Part shown: piece after piece, positions 34,266 to 42,826 of the stretch | Position numbering within the stretch: position 1 is the stretch's first letter | Layout: every line of letters begins with the position of its first letter | Source of the DNA: CAZPBN01 sp964584935 | Lineage (GTDB): Bacteria; Acidobacteriota; Aminicenantia; Aminicenantales; Aminicenantaceae | Length of the DNA stretch: 64,000 nt | Reading direction: 5' to 3' | Assembly: GCA_964584935.1 (NCBI GenBank) | Contig: CAZPBN010000009.1 | Coordinates: 1 to 64,000, forward strand | Notes under the pieces: model-generated | Seen by the model: the letters and a program-made list of their open reading frames with translations, nothing else | What the model was told of the DNA's origin: nothing | The model's database searches: none | Made by a program: the position numbers and the translations under genes

Positions 34266-34276
34266 AAAAATATACG

Positions 34277-35176
34277 ATGCTTAAAAAATCAAAAGTCATC
34301 ATAGTCCACGGAAAAAATATCATAAACGGGAAAGGTCAAGTCAACCAAAATAAAATATTTTTGATGTTTGCTCAAGGACTCCGCTCAATAACAAGCCAAG
34401 AAAACGTTAAGAACAGCTTCAAAACAATTTTCCCTGACGACAAAAGGATCGGAATAAAAATAAATACCATCGGAGGGAGAAAAATTTCAACAAGACCTGG
34501 TGCTGCTCATTCTCTAGCCCGCTTGATTTCAGAATGTGACGTTCCAAAAAAGAGCATTTTTATCTGGGACCGAACGAACAGAGAATTAAGAGAAGCAGGA
34601 TACAGATTAAACAGAGACTACAAGGATATCAATGTTTTTGGTACAGATACAAAAGGAATCGGATATGATTTGAAATTGATTTCCCATAAAAATATTGGAA
34701 GCCTTTTCTCAAAAATTCAATCCAAATTGATCACTTCTTCCATTAGCTTTGCCATATTAAAAGACCATGGGCTAGCCGGTGTCACCGCCTCTATGAAAAA
34801 TTACTTTGGATCCATTCATAATCCAAATAAATATCATGATACAAGCTGCAATCCTTTTATACCTGAACTTTTTGAAACCAAATATATTAAAAATAAACAC
34901 AAACTTTCAATCCTTGACTGTCTTATCGTTCAGTACCATCGGGGGCCTTCTTTCCATTCCCAATGGGCTGAAAAAACCAATACGATTGTTTTTGGACTGG
35001 ATCCAGTCGCCACAGATTGTATTGGGTGGAAAATAATCGAAAACTTAAGAGCAAAAAAAGGTCTGCCTTCTCTAAAAGAAGAAAAAAGAGAACCAGTCTA
35101 TCTAAAAACAGCAGAGAAGATGGGATTGGGAACAACAGACCTTGATAAAATTTCAATTATTGAAAAAGAAATTTAG
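34277..35176 (+). CDS. DUF362 domain protein
   Basis: 299 aa. Resembles the DUF362 family: IGIKINTIGGRKISTRPGAAHSLARLI, ISFAILKDHGLAGVTASMKNYFGSIHNP, LSILDCLIVQYHRGP, and VFGLDPVATDCIGWKII. DUF362 proteins are often fused or adjacent to ferredoxin-type modules and are suspected to handle iron-sulfur or metal centres; this one has no Cys cluster. No signal peptide. It lies 20 bp upstream of the AmrS-type radical SAM gene, so an operon is likely. The biochemical role is unknown. Confidence 0.82.
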   Translation: MLKKSKVIIVHGKNIINGKGQVNQNKIFLMFAQGLRSITSQENVKNSFKTIFPDDKRIGIKINTIGGRKISTRPGAAHSLARLISECDVPKKSIFIWDRTNRELREAGYRLNRDYKDINVFGTDTKGIGYDLKLISHKNIGSLFSKIQSKLITSSISFAILKDHGLAGVTASMKNYFGSIHNPNKYHDTSCNPFIPELFETKYIKNKHKLSILDCLIVQYHRGPSFHSQWAEKTNTIVFGLDPVATDCIGWKIIENLRAKKGLPSLKEEKREPVYLKTAEKMGLGTTDLDKISIIEKEI

Positions 35177-35196
35177 TAATTAAAGAGATTGATTCA

Positions 35197-36318
35197 ATGA
35201 AAAGAAGAAAATTTATCGAATGCGCTGCGGGAATAAGCGCAGCAATCCATTCCGGTTCTCCGAATTTGCTTTCATCTCAATTCATTTCAAGTAAAACCTC
35301 CAATCTTTCCAAAAAAGAAGCTTCTTATTACAAAAAACTTGAAGACCGGGAAATTGAATGTTTTCTTTGCCCTCGTTTATGCAAGCTTGGAGATAAGGAA
35401 CGAGGTTATTGCGGAGTCAGAGAAAACATGGAAGGAGCTTATTACACCCTAGTCTATGGAAAAGCCTGTGCCGTGCATGTGGATCCTATCGAAAAAAAAC
35501 CCTTTTTCCACTTCCTTCCTCAATCCAAAACTCTTTCTATCGCCACAGCAGGATGCAATGTGAATTGTAAGTTCTGTCAAAACTGGCAAATATCTCAAGT
35601 GAGACCTGAACAAGTTCAACACTACGATTTACCCCCGCCAACAGTAGTGAAATACGCTCAGAAATATCAATGTCCTATTATTGCCTACACCTATACAGAA
35701 CCTATTGTTTTCTATGAATACATGTATGACACCTCCCTCCTAGCCAGGAAAAACGATATCTTCAATGTGGTTGTTTCTGGTGGTCACATCAATCCAGAAC
35801 CTTTGAAAGATCTTATTGAAGTCGTCGATGGCATTAAGATAGATTTAAAAGCTTTTTCCCAAAAATTCTATTCTGAATACGTGAGAGGAACTCTTAAGCC
35901 AGTTCTTGATGCCATAAAAATTGTCTCTCAAAGCGATGTGTGGCTGGAACTAGTCTATCTTGTTATCCCCACTTTGAATGATAGCACAAAAGAACTGAAA
36001 CAGTTGTGTCAATGGATTATCAATGAAATTGGACCGGATGTTCCCCTACACTTTTCCCGTTTTCACCCGATGTATCTCATAAAAAACCTTCCTCCAACTC
36101 CGATTTCAACTCTCGAAAAAGCCCGTGATATTGCCTTAAGCCAAGGCATTCATTATGCTTACATAGGAAATGTCCCTGGTCATCCAGGTGAAAACACCTA
36201 TTGCCCTGAATGTAAAAAAGTGACCATAAAGAGATATGGATATGAAATAACTGAAGTTAATATAGAAAAGGGAAAATGCAAATACTGTGGCCATAAAATA
36301 TCTGGATTTTGGGGTTAA
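35197..36318 (+). CDS. amrS: AmrS-type radical SAM enzyme with a possible Tat signal
   Basis: 373 aa, AmmeMemoRadiSam-system radical SAM family. The N-terminus MKRRKFIECAAGISAA resembles a twin-arginine signal. An ECFLCPRLC and GYCGVR Cys pattern follows (about residues 49-72), then the radical SAM cluster C-x3-C-x2-C in AGCNVNCKFCQNW (about 119-130). Downstream are AYTYTEPIVFYEYMYD, IDLKAFSQKFY, HFSRFHPMY, and a C-terminal CPEC...CKYC pair that may bind zinc or a second cluster. Family function is unsettled; eukaryotic AMMECR1 and MEMO1 are the namesakes. Neither partner gene is in the window. An exported [4Fe-4S] radical enzyme would be unusual. Confidence 0.88.
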   Translation: MKRRKFIECAAGISAAIHSGSPNLLSSQFISSKTSNLSKKEASYYKKLEDREIECFLCPRLCKLGDKERGYCGVRENMEGAYYTLVYGKACAVHVDPIEKKPFFHFLPQSKTLSIATAGCNVNCKFCQNWQISQVRPEQVQHYDLPPPTVVKYAQKYQCPIIAYTYTEPIVFYEYMYDTSLLARKNDIFNVVVSGGHINPEPLKDLIEVVDGIKIDLKAFSQKFYSEYVRGTLKPVLDAIKIVSQSDVWLELVYLVIPTLNDSTKELKQLCQWIINEIGPDVPLHFSRFHPMYLIKNLPPTPISTLEKARDIALSQGIHYAYIGNVPGHPGENTYCPECKKVTIKRYGYEITEVNIEKGKCKYCGHKISGFWG

Positions 36319-36344
36319 CCCATTATTTCTTTTATAAGGGCAAA

Positions 36345-38504
36345 ATGAAATCCTATATCGAAAATGTTCCCCCATTTGTTCTGGGCTTTCTTGCTCTTTC
36401 TTTTCAGATTTTATTGTTAAGAGAATTTTCTGTTCATTTCTATGGCAATGAAATCAGTTACGGACTTATCCTTGCTTCCTGGCTTCTATGGGGTGGGATT
36501 GGAAGCACTGTTGCTCTCAAATTCAAACCCAGTACTATTAAAATTCCATGGATTTATAATGCCATAATATTGATTTTTCCCTTATGCCTTTTAGTCATCA
36601 GATTTTCACATATGATTCTCGGAATTTCCCCTGTAGAAATAACCGGAATACTCCCTATTTTTTTGTTTTCCTTCCTTATATCCGCTTTTATCAATTTCCC
36701 CCTGGGACTCTTATTTGTATTCAATATCCATTATCAGAAAGGAAATCTTACCAAAGTCTATATTTTAGAGTCCATGGGCTCTGCTGTTTCAGGACTGATC
36801 GTTTATTTCCTATTGATTCCCACTTTTTCCAACTGGCAAATCACAGCAATCATCGGAATATTTTCTTCTATCGTTGTATTTATCTGTTTCCGAAATAAAA
36901 AAAATGTATTTCTGTTGATTATTTCTGTGGTGTCTCTTCTTTGTTTCTGCATATTCGATTTCCCTACTCAAAAATTATACTGGAAGCCATTCAATCTTGT
37001 ATACAGTCAAGACAGCCCTTACGGAAGAATTCAAATTATTAAAACAAAAAAACAGATATCTTTATACAACAATAGTTCAATTATGTATTCATATCCAAAT
37101 CCGGAAGATTCAGAGGAAGCTGTTCATTTTGCCCTTCTCCAAAATCCTCAAGCAGATAAAGTCTTGCTCATAGGAGGAGGCATATCGGGGGGCATCAAAC
37201 AGATATTAAAATATCCCGAAGCTAAAATCGATTATGTGGAATTGGATCCTGAAATCATTCGTTCTTCAATGAAATTCCTTCCGGATAAAGAAACAAAATA
37301 TCTATCCTACAACAGAGTTCACGCCTACTTCAAAGATGGAAGGGATTTCCTGCAACATGCAGACAAAAAATACAATATCATCATACTAAATCTCCCTGAA
37401 CCCACATCGACCCAAATCAATCGCTTCTACACCAGAGAGTTTTTTAAAATCGCCCGGAAGAAATTAAAAAAAGGGGGGATTTTTTCTTTCAGAGTTCCCT
37501 CCGCTGAAAATTATATCAGTAAAGATCTTCAAAATTTTCTCTCCTCTTTATATTTTACCCTGAAAAAGGAATTCCCGTTTATAAAAGTTATACCTGGAAG
37601 TACGAATATCTTTATTGCCTCTTCTTCTCCTGTCAACATAAGTTATGACTATCTAACTGAGAGAATGAATTATTTAGATATCAAAAATAAGTATATAATC
37701 CCTCAGCTTTTATCGGCACGCCTTGATCCCTTCAGAATTGAACTAACCAATTCCAAAATTGTTAACGGAACAAAAAAAATAAATACGGATCTCACTCCCA
37801 TCAGCTATTTCTTTAACTCTGTTTTATGGAGCACCCAATTCAAGGGATTGGAAAATAAAATTTTAAGTTTTTTTTCAAAATTGCCTTCTTTCTGGATATT
37901 AGACTTTCCTTTGATCCTTTTTTTAATATTTCTTTTCTTATTTTTATTCAAAAAACGCAATTCATTTTATTATCTTATTCCTCTGGCAATTCTTGGTTTT
38001 ACTTCGATCATAGTGGAAATATTTATTATTATAATCTTCCAAAGCTACCATGGATATTTGTATGAACAAATTGCTCTTCTTTTGACCTCTTTCATGTCAG
38101 GCTTATTCATTGGTGCTTTAAAAGGAAAAAAAAGAAAGAACTTTTTTCCTGCTCAATTATTACTGATTCAATTTTGTTTTATATTATTACTTATAACTCT
38201 TCAAATGTTTTTAAAAACCGATATTCCGGAATTATTTTTCTATCTCTATCTTCTTATCCTCGGTTTTTTTGGAGGAGACCTTTTTGTTATTTCCAATAAT
38301 CTCTTTCTTAAAAATAAGAAAAATTATGGCCTTGGCTATGGAATGGATCTTATAGGATCTTTCGCCGGGGCTTTAATAACCTCTGCATTTTTAATTCCTC
38401 TCTTTGGAATTCCTGTCCTTATCAAGTATCTTATATTGATCAATTCATTCTGTTTGATTTTTATTTTCTTTAGAATAAAGAAAAATTTCCACAAATTATC
38501 TTGA
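36345..38504 (+). CDS. membrane-embedded spermidine synthase-like protein
   Basis: 719 aa from ATG 36345; an in-frame TTG at 36309 overlaps the previous gene. Three parts: about seven membrane helices (1-205), a spermidine-synthase-like methyltransferase-fold domain (about 215-500), and a second block of about seven helices (500-719). The central domain has VLLIGGGISGGIKQIL, IDYVELDPEII, FKDGRDFL and LNLPEPTSTQINRFYT, ending KKGGIFSFRVPS. The polyamine-type core lacks a clear catalytic Asp context beyond the DxEPxS-like LNLPEP, so the substrate may differ from putrescine. Overlaps the operon of DUF362 and AmrS. Confidence 0.82.
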   Translation: MKSYIENVPPFVLGFLALSFQILLLREFSVHFYGNEISYGLILASWLLWGGIGSTVALKFKPSTIKIPWIYNAIILIFPLCLLVIRFSHMILGISPVEITGILPIFLFSFLISAFINFPLGLLFVFNIHYQKGNLTKVYILESMGSAVSGLIVYFLLIPTFSNWQITAIIGIFSSIVVFICFRNKKNVFLLIISVVSLLCFCIFDFPTQKLYWKPFNLVYSQDSPYGRIQIIKTKKQISLYNNSSIMYSYPNPEDSEEAVHFALLQNPQADKVLLIGGGISGGIKQILKYPEAKIDYVELDPEIIRSSMKFLPDKETKYLSYNRVHAYFKDGRDFLQHADKKYNIIILNLPEPTSTQINRFYTREFFKIARKKLKKGGIFSFRVPSAENYISKDLQNFLSSLYFTLKKEFPFIKVIPGSTNIFIASSSPVNISYDYLTERMNYLDIKNKYIIPQLLSARLDPFRIELTNSKIVNGTKKINTDLTPISYFFNSVLWSTQFKGLENKILSFFSKLPSFWILDFPLILFLIFLFLFLFKKRNSFYYLIPLAILGFTSIIVEIFIIIIFQSYHGYLYEQIALLLTSFMSGLFIGALKGKKRKNFFPAQLLLIQFCFILLLITLQMFLKTDIPELFFYLYLLILGFFGGDLFVISNNLFLKNKKNYGLGYGMDLIGSFAGALITSAFLIPLFGIPVLIKYLILINSFCLIFIFFRIKKNFHKLS

Positions 38505-38520
38505 CAGATATTCGTAGTTA

Positions 38521-38549
38521 TGTTTTACTGGAAACTGGTACTTTATAAT
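38521..38549 (+). promoter_or_regulatory. candidate promoter of the hdr-kor operon
   Basis: A perfect TATAAT lies at 38544-38549, about 55 bp before hdrC, though the -35 region 17 bp upstream (38521-38526) is poor. An alternative is TTGACA at 38501-38506, overlapping the previous stop codon, with TTTACT 17 bp further on. Which one is used cannot be decided by eye. Confidence 0.4.
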
Positions 38550-38605
38550 ATATTTTTTTACTTTTTTAATTAATATAACTTAATATTTGAGAGAAAAAAG
38601 CCCTC

Positions 38606-39013
38606 ATGAGAATTAATATCTCCAGAAAGACACTTAACTCTTCCTTTGTAAAAAAAATCATTGAAATCAGCGGACAGAATGTGTTGGACTGCTATCAATG
38701 CGGAAAGTGTTCTGCTGGTTGCCCCGCTGTGGATCAAATGGATCTCTTGCCAAATCAAATTATCCGTTACATCCAGTTAGGATTTAAAGACGAAGTTTTA
38801 AAATCAAAAACTCCCTGGATATGTGCTTCCTGTTTCACATGCAATGTCAGATGTCCTAAAGGAATCAACATAGCAGAAATCATCGAATCTGTTCGATTGA
38901 TATCACTTAGAAAAAGAGAAGACCATGTTGAAATTGAGAAACTATCAGATGATGAAAAAACAGATATCCCGCCCATAGCCTTGGTCAGTAATTTTAGAAA
39001 ATTTACATCATAA
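38606..39013 (+). CDS. hdrC: heterodisulfide reductase subunit C-like iron-sulfur protein
   Basis: 135-aa electron-transfer protein with two [4Fe-4S] clusters: CYQCGKCSAGCP (about 32-43) and CASCFTCNVRCP (about 73-84). The order and the intervening helix (LLPNQIIRYIQLGFKDEVL) are those of HdrC. It should pass electrons between HdrA and HdrB. First gene of the nine-gene hdr-kor-fumarate reductase set; hdrB follows after 53 bp. Confidence 0.92.
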   Translation: MRINISRKTLNSSFVKKIIEISGQNVLDCYQCGKCSAGCPAVDQMDLLPNQIIRYIQLGFKDEVLKSKTPWICASCFTCNVRCPKGINIAEIIESVRLISLRKREDHVEIEKLSDDEKTDIPPIALVSNFRKFTS

Positions 39014-39066
39014 AAAATAAATCATGCATACCATTTTAATAAAATTAATAAACACAAGGAATCATA

Positions 39067-39945
39067 ATGAAAATAAGTTACTATCCTGGCTGTACTCTAA
39101 AAAATCATGCAAAAAACTTTGAAGAATCCGCTTTATTCTCTTTAGAAAAATTTGGCATAGAAGCCGATGAACTTCCCAGATGGAATTGCTGTGGAACTGT
39201 CTTTTCTTTAGCAACAGATGATTTGATTCATCATGTTGCTCCCATTCGCAATCTTGTCAGAGTCAAAGAATCCAATTCAGATAGAGTCCTGACTTTATGT
39301 TCTATGTGTTACAATACATTAAAAAGAGCTAATGAACGATTAAAAAATGATCCTGAAAGCCTGGAAAAAGTTAATAACTTCATGTACCGAGAAGAAATCG
39401 ATTATAAATGTGATGTCAAAGTCCTTCATCTTTTAGAAATTCTTAAAGAAGAAGTCGGACTTGATAAAGTGGCTGAAAAAGTCACCAATCCGTTGAAAAA
39501 CCTAAAGATAGCAAGTTACTACGGTTGTATGCTTGTAAGACCAGAAGAAATTGGGCTGGATGACCTTGAAAATCCTGTTATCATGGATAACCTTGTTGAA
39601 GCATTGGGTGCAACTCCTGTTGATTTTCCTTATAAAACAGAATGCTGCGGTGCTTACCAAACTGTGGACAAAATAGATATTGTAGTCGAAAGAACACACA
39701 ATATTTTGAATTCAGCCATTACTTCAGGTGCCGAAATGGTTATTGTGAGTTGTCCTCTTTGCGCATTCAATCTGGATCACCGCCAAAAAGATACCATTAA
39801 AAAATATCCCGATTTCAAACACATTCCTATTCTCTATTTTACCCAAGCTTTAGCAATTGCTTTGGGAGGAAATGAAAGCATTTTAAATTTGAATCTCCAT
39901 TATGTGGATCCAAAACCAATTTTAAAACAAAAAGGATTGATTTGA
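39067..39945 (+). CDS. hdrB: heterodisulfide reductase subunit B-like protein
   Basis: 292 aa with two CCG domains, the site where HdrB binds noncubane [4Fe-4S] clusters and splits disulfides. First repeat: YYPGCTLKNHAKNFEES at the N-terminus, WNCCGTVFS, and TLCSMCYNTLKR. Second repeat: SYYGCMLVRPEE, KTECCGAYQTV, and VSCPLCAFNLD. All cluster cysteines are kept, so catalysis on a disulfide is expected; which thiol the bacterium uses in place of CoM/CoB is unknown. Followed after eight bases by korD, tying disulfide chemistry to 2-oxoacid oxidation. Confidence 0.93.
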   Translation: MKISYYPGCTLKNHAKNFEESALFSLEKFGIEADELPRWNCCGTVFSLATDDLIHHVAPIRNLVRVKESNSDRVLTLCSMCYNTLKRANERLKNDPESLEKVNNFMYREEIDYKCDVKVLHLLEILKEEVGLDKVAEKVTNPLKNLKIASYYGCMLVRPEEIGLDDLENPVIMDNLVEALGATPVDFPYKTECCGAYQTVDKIDIVVERTHNILNSAITSGAEMVIVSCPLCAFNLDHRQKDTIKKYPDFKHIPILYFTQALAIALGGNESILNLNLHYVDPKPILKQKGLI

Positions 39946-39953
39946 GGCATGAA

Positions 39954-40229
39954 ATGACTTACTTTGGCAATTTAAAACCTATAAAAGGCAAAATACATAT
40001 CGATAAAGAACGATGTAAAGGATGCGGATTCTGCACAGAATACTGTCCGAAAAATGTTCTTGAATTATCTGATGAATTCAACAAAAAAGGATATCATCCT
40101 CCTCATGTCAAAAACGAGGATGATTGTGTGTATTGCCAACTATGTGAAACTATATGTCCTGAATTCGCTATATTTGTCACCATAAAGAAAGAGGAGGAAG
40201 AAAGTGAAAAAAGTGAAAGCCGACCCTAA
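39954..40229 (+). CDS. korD: 2-oxoacid:ferredoxin oxidoreductase delta (ferredoxin) subunit
   Basis: 91 aa from ATG 39954, with GAGG at 39944-39947; a TTG at 39942 overlaps the hdrB end. Two ferredoxin-type [4Fe-4S] motifs: CKGCGFCTEYCP and CVYCQLCETICP. Receives electrons from the TPP-bound intermediate in the alpha/beta subunits. Its 3' end overlaps korA by 26 bases, so translation of the two is coupled. Confidence 0.9.
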   Translation: MTYFGNLKPIKGKIHIDKERCKGCGFCTEYCPKNVLELSDEFNKKGYHPPHVKNEDDCVYCQLCETICPEFAIFVTIKKEEEESEKSESRP

Positions 40230-41370
40230 GGGAGTATTAACCGGAGCTCATTATATGGATGGAGACTTTGCTCTCGCCGAAGGAGCTTTAGCAGCAGGCT
40301 GCCGATTTTTTGCAGGCTATCCGATCACTCCATCTACGGAAACGGCAGAAAGATTTTCAGAAAGAATTCCCAGTGTGGGAGGCGTCTTTATTCAGATGGA
40401 GGACGAACTGGGTTCAATTGCCGCCTTAATTGGCGCTTCCTGGGGGGGAAAAAAACCAATGACAGTCACTTCAGGCCCCGGTTTTTCCTTAATGATGGAA
40501 AACATTGGTCTTGCAGCGATGATGGAAACTCCTCTTGTCATAGCCAACGTCCAGAGAGGAGGCCCTTCCACTGGTCTTCCGACCCTCACCGGCCAGCAAG
40601 ACATGATGCAGGCAAAGTGGGGATCTCACGGGGATTACGAAATCATTGCTCTCTCCCCCGATTCTCCTCAAGAATGTTTTGACCTTACCATAGAAGCTTT
40701 TAATCTAGCAGAATCTTATCGAGTCCCTACTTTTGTTATGACTGATGAGTGCGTCGGGCATATGCACGAAAAAGTTGTCATTCCTCCAGCTGAAGAGATC
40801 GAAATCGTAGAAAGAAAATGGTATGAAGGACCAAAAGACAAGTATCTTCCCTATAAGCCTGACAAGGATATGATTCCATTTATGGTAAAAATAGGAGACG
40901 GATACCGATTCCATACAACAGGATTGACACATGATGAACGCGGTTATCCGGTTATTAATGCGGAATGCCAGAAAAAATGTGTCCACCATCTTATAGAAAA
41001 AATTAGAAACAATACGGACAAAATAATAAAGATTGAAGAGGATCAAACTGATGATGCGGAAATAATTCTCATTTCTTATGGAATCACTTCCAGAGTTTCT
41101 ATTAGAGCGGTCCAAAAAGCAAGAAAAGCCGGAATCAAAGTAGGGACATTAAGACTGATTACAGTATGGCCTTTCCCAGAAAAAATCATACGCAATCTAG
41201 CAAAAGATGTGAAAGCATTTATTGTTCCAGAAGTCAACTTTGGCCAAATGGTCAGAGAAGTGGAACGGACTGTCGCAGGCAAGTGCAATGTTGTTGGAAT
41301 CCCCCATTGTGGAGGGGGGGTGCACAATCCTGATGATATTTTCAATTCCATCAAGGAGGCTATAAAATGA
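40204..41370 (+). CDS. korA: 2-oxoglutarate:ferredoxin oxidoreductase alpha subunit
   Basis: 388 aa, from GTG 40204 after GGAGGAAG. Pyrimidine-binding and C-terminal transketolase domains: CRFFAGYPITPSTETAERFS, QMEDELGSIAALIGASWGG, TSGPGFSLMMENIGLA, QRGGPSTGLPTLTGQQDMMQ. These fit the KorA branch more than pyruvate or indolepyruvate enzymes. Converts 2-oxoglutarate and CoA to succinyl-CoA, CO2 and reduced ferredoxin, or the reverse. A G7 run at 40442-40448 codes WGGKK and is in frame. Substrate call is by motif and gene order; other 2-oxoacids cannot be excluded. Confidence 0.9.
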   Translation: MKKVKADPKGVLTGAHYMDGDFALAEGALAAGCRFFAGYPITPSTETAERFSERIPSVGGVFIQMEDELGSIAALIGASWGGKKPMTVTSGPGFSLMMENIGLAAMMETPLVIANVQRGGPSTGLPTLTGQQDMMQAKWGSHGDYEIIALSPDSPQECFDLTIEAFNLAESYRVPTFVMTDECVGHMHEKVVIPPAEEIEIVERKWYEGPKDKYLPYKPDKDMIPFMVKIGDGYRFHTTGLTHDERGYPVINAECQKKCVHHLIEKIRNNTDKIIKIEEDQTDDAEIILISYGITSRVSIRAVQKARKAGIKVGTLRLITVWPFPEKIIRNLAKDVKAFIVPEVNFGQMVREVERTVAGKCNVVGIPHCGGGVHNPDDIFNSIKEAIK

Positions 41371-42248
41371 ATCAAGATGTTCAAACAGAAGAGAGAAATC
41401 CGGTTGAAAACTTACTTCGCATGGACAGGATTCCCCATATTTGGTGTCCGGGATGCGGAATTGGAACAGTGGTTACTTCCTTTTCAGAGGCTCTAAGAAA
41501 AAGCGATATCGATCTGGATAAAATTGCGGTGGTTTCCGGAATAGGCTGCACAGGAAGAGTTGCCGGATATATTAAACTGGATTCATTTCATACCACTCAT
41601 GGCAGAGCCATTCCCTTTGCCACAGGTCTCAAATTAGCAAACCCGGATATGAAAGTTGTTGTATTCAGTGGAGACGGAGATATCATGGGAATTGGAGGGA
41701 ATCATTTTATTCATGCGGCAAGAAGAAACATGGATCTAACCGTCATCTGTGTGAACAATTTCAACTACGCCATGACAGGAGGTCAAGTTGCAGCAACAAC
41801 TCCCATAGATGCCAATGCTTCCACAGCGCCTTATGGTAATTTTGAATTTCCGTTTAGTATTCCTTCTTTGGCAGAAGCATCCGGAGCCACCTATATAGCA
41901 CGATGGACAGCCCTCCATTTGAGAAGGGTTACCAAATCCATTCAAGAGGCTTTAGCCAAAAGGGGTTTTTCAATCATCGAAGTCATCACCCCTTGTGTCA
42001 CTCTTTATGCCCGAAGAAACCGACTTGGAGATGGTTTGAATCTACTGAAATACTACTATGATAAATCCGAAATACAGCATGGAGCAGATATAAGGAAGAC
42101 TGATATCACTTATCAAGGAAAATTGATAGTAGGAAAATTTGTTGATATAGAAAAGCCGACTTTCCTTGATGCAATGAACACTCATCTCAGAAAAGTTCTG
42201 GGAGATGATTACGAATTATATGGGAGAATAAACAATGACAGAGATTAG
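41367..42248 (+). CDS. korB: 2-oxoglutarate:ferredoxin oxidoreductase beta subunit
   Basis: 293-aa TPP-binding subunit. IPHIWCPGCGIGT supplies the conserved CxxC pair at the N-terminus; GIGCTGRVAGYI, TTHGRAIPFATG, and the TPP motif GDGDIMGIGGNHFIHAARRN ending NNFNYAMTGGQ follow. The C-terminal FSIIEVITPCVT is also typical. ATGA overlap with korA; its last 14 bases overlap korC. Confidence 0.93.
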   Translation: MNQDVQTEERNPVENLLRMDRIPHIWCPGCGIGTVVTSFSEALRKSDIDLDKIAVVSGIGCTGRVAGYIKLDSFHTTHGRAIPFATGLKLANPDMKVVVFSGDGDIMGIGGNHFIHAARRNMDLTVICVNNFNYAMTGGQVAATTPIDANASTAPYGNFEFPFSIPSLAEASGATYIARWTALHLRRVTKSIQEALAKRGFSIIEVITPCVTLYARRNRLGDGLNLLKYYYDKSEIQHGADIRKTDITYQGKLIVGKFVDIEKPTFLDAMNTHLRKVLGDDYELYGRINNDRD

Positions 42249-42783
42249 GTTTTCTGGTTTTGGTGGTCAGGGTATAATCCGCTGCGGACTCATCGCAGGA
42301 AAAGCTCTTTCATTATATGATAACAAGAACGCAACCATGACCCAGAGTTTTGGACCTGAAGCACGAGGTAGCGCTTGCAGTTCTCAACTTGTCATTTCAA
42401 AAGACCGAGTTCTTTATCCCTATATCACTTCTCCAGAGATTCTCGTCACAATGTCTCAAGAAGCCTATGATAAATATATTCCGAATTTACGGGAGAACGG
42501 AACCCTTATCATAGATTCAGATTTAGTCAAAGTCAAAACGCAATCTTCGGACAAGAAAATAAAAACATTTGGTATTCCTTCTACCCGGTTTGCCGAAGAA
42601 TTAGGAAACCGGATTACTGCAAATCTGGTTATGATGGGTTTCTTTACAGCCGTAACAAAAATCACATCTCCAGAAGCTATGAAAAAAGCCCTCCCCGGAT
42701 TAGTTCCTGACAGGTACCTTGATCTCAATATCAAAGCATTCGATACGGGTTACGAATATGGTAAAGGTGTTTTAAAGAAGTAA
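42235..42783 (+). CDS. korC: 2-oxoglutarate:ferredoxin oxidoreductase gamma subunit
   Basis: 182 aa, the small catalytic domain of 2-oxoacid:ferredoxin oxidoreductases: FSGFGGQGIIRCGLIAGKAL, TMTQSFGPEARGSACSSQLVIS, and ITANLVMMGFFTAVT. Together with korD, korA and korB all four subunits of the enzyme are present in one overlapping run. The next gene, hdrA, is 43 bp downstream. Confidence 0.93.
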   Translation: MTEIRFSGFGGQGIIRCGLIAGKALSLYDNKNATMTQSFGPEARGSACSSQLVISKDRVLYPYITSPEILVTMSQEAYDKYIPNLRENGTLIIDSDLVKVKTQSSDKKIKTFGIPSTRFAEELGNRITANLVMMGFFTAVTKITSPEAMKKALPGLVPDRYLDLNIKAFDTGYEYGKGVLKK

Positions 42784-42826
42784 ATTTTTATTATAAATAA
42801 TATATACATCAAAGTGAGAAATAAAA

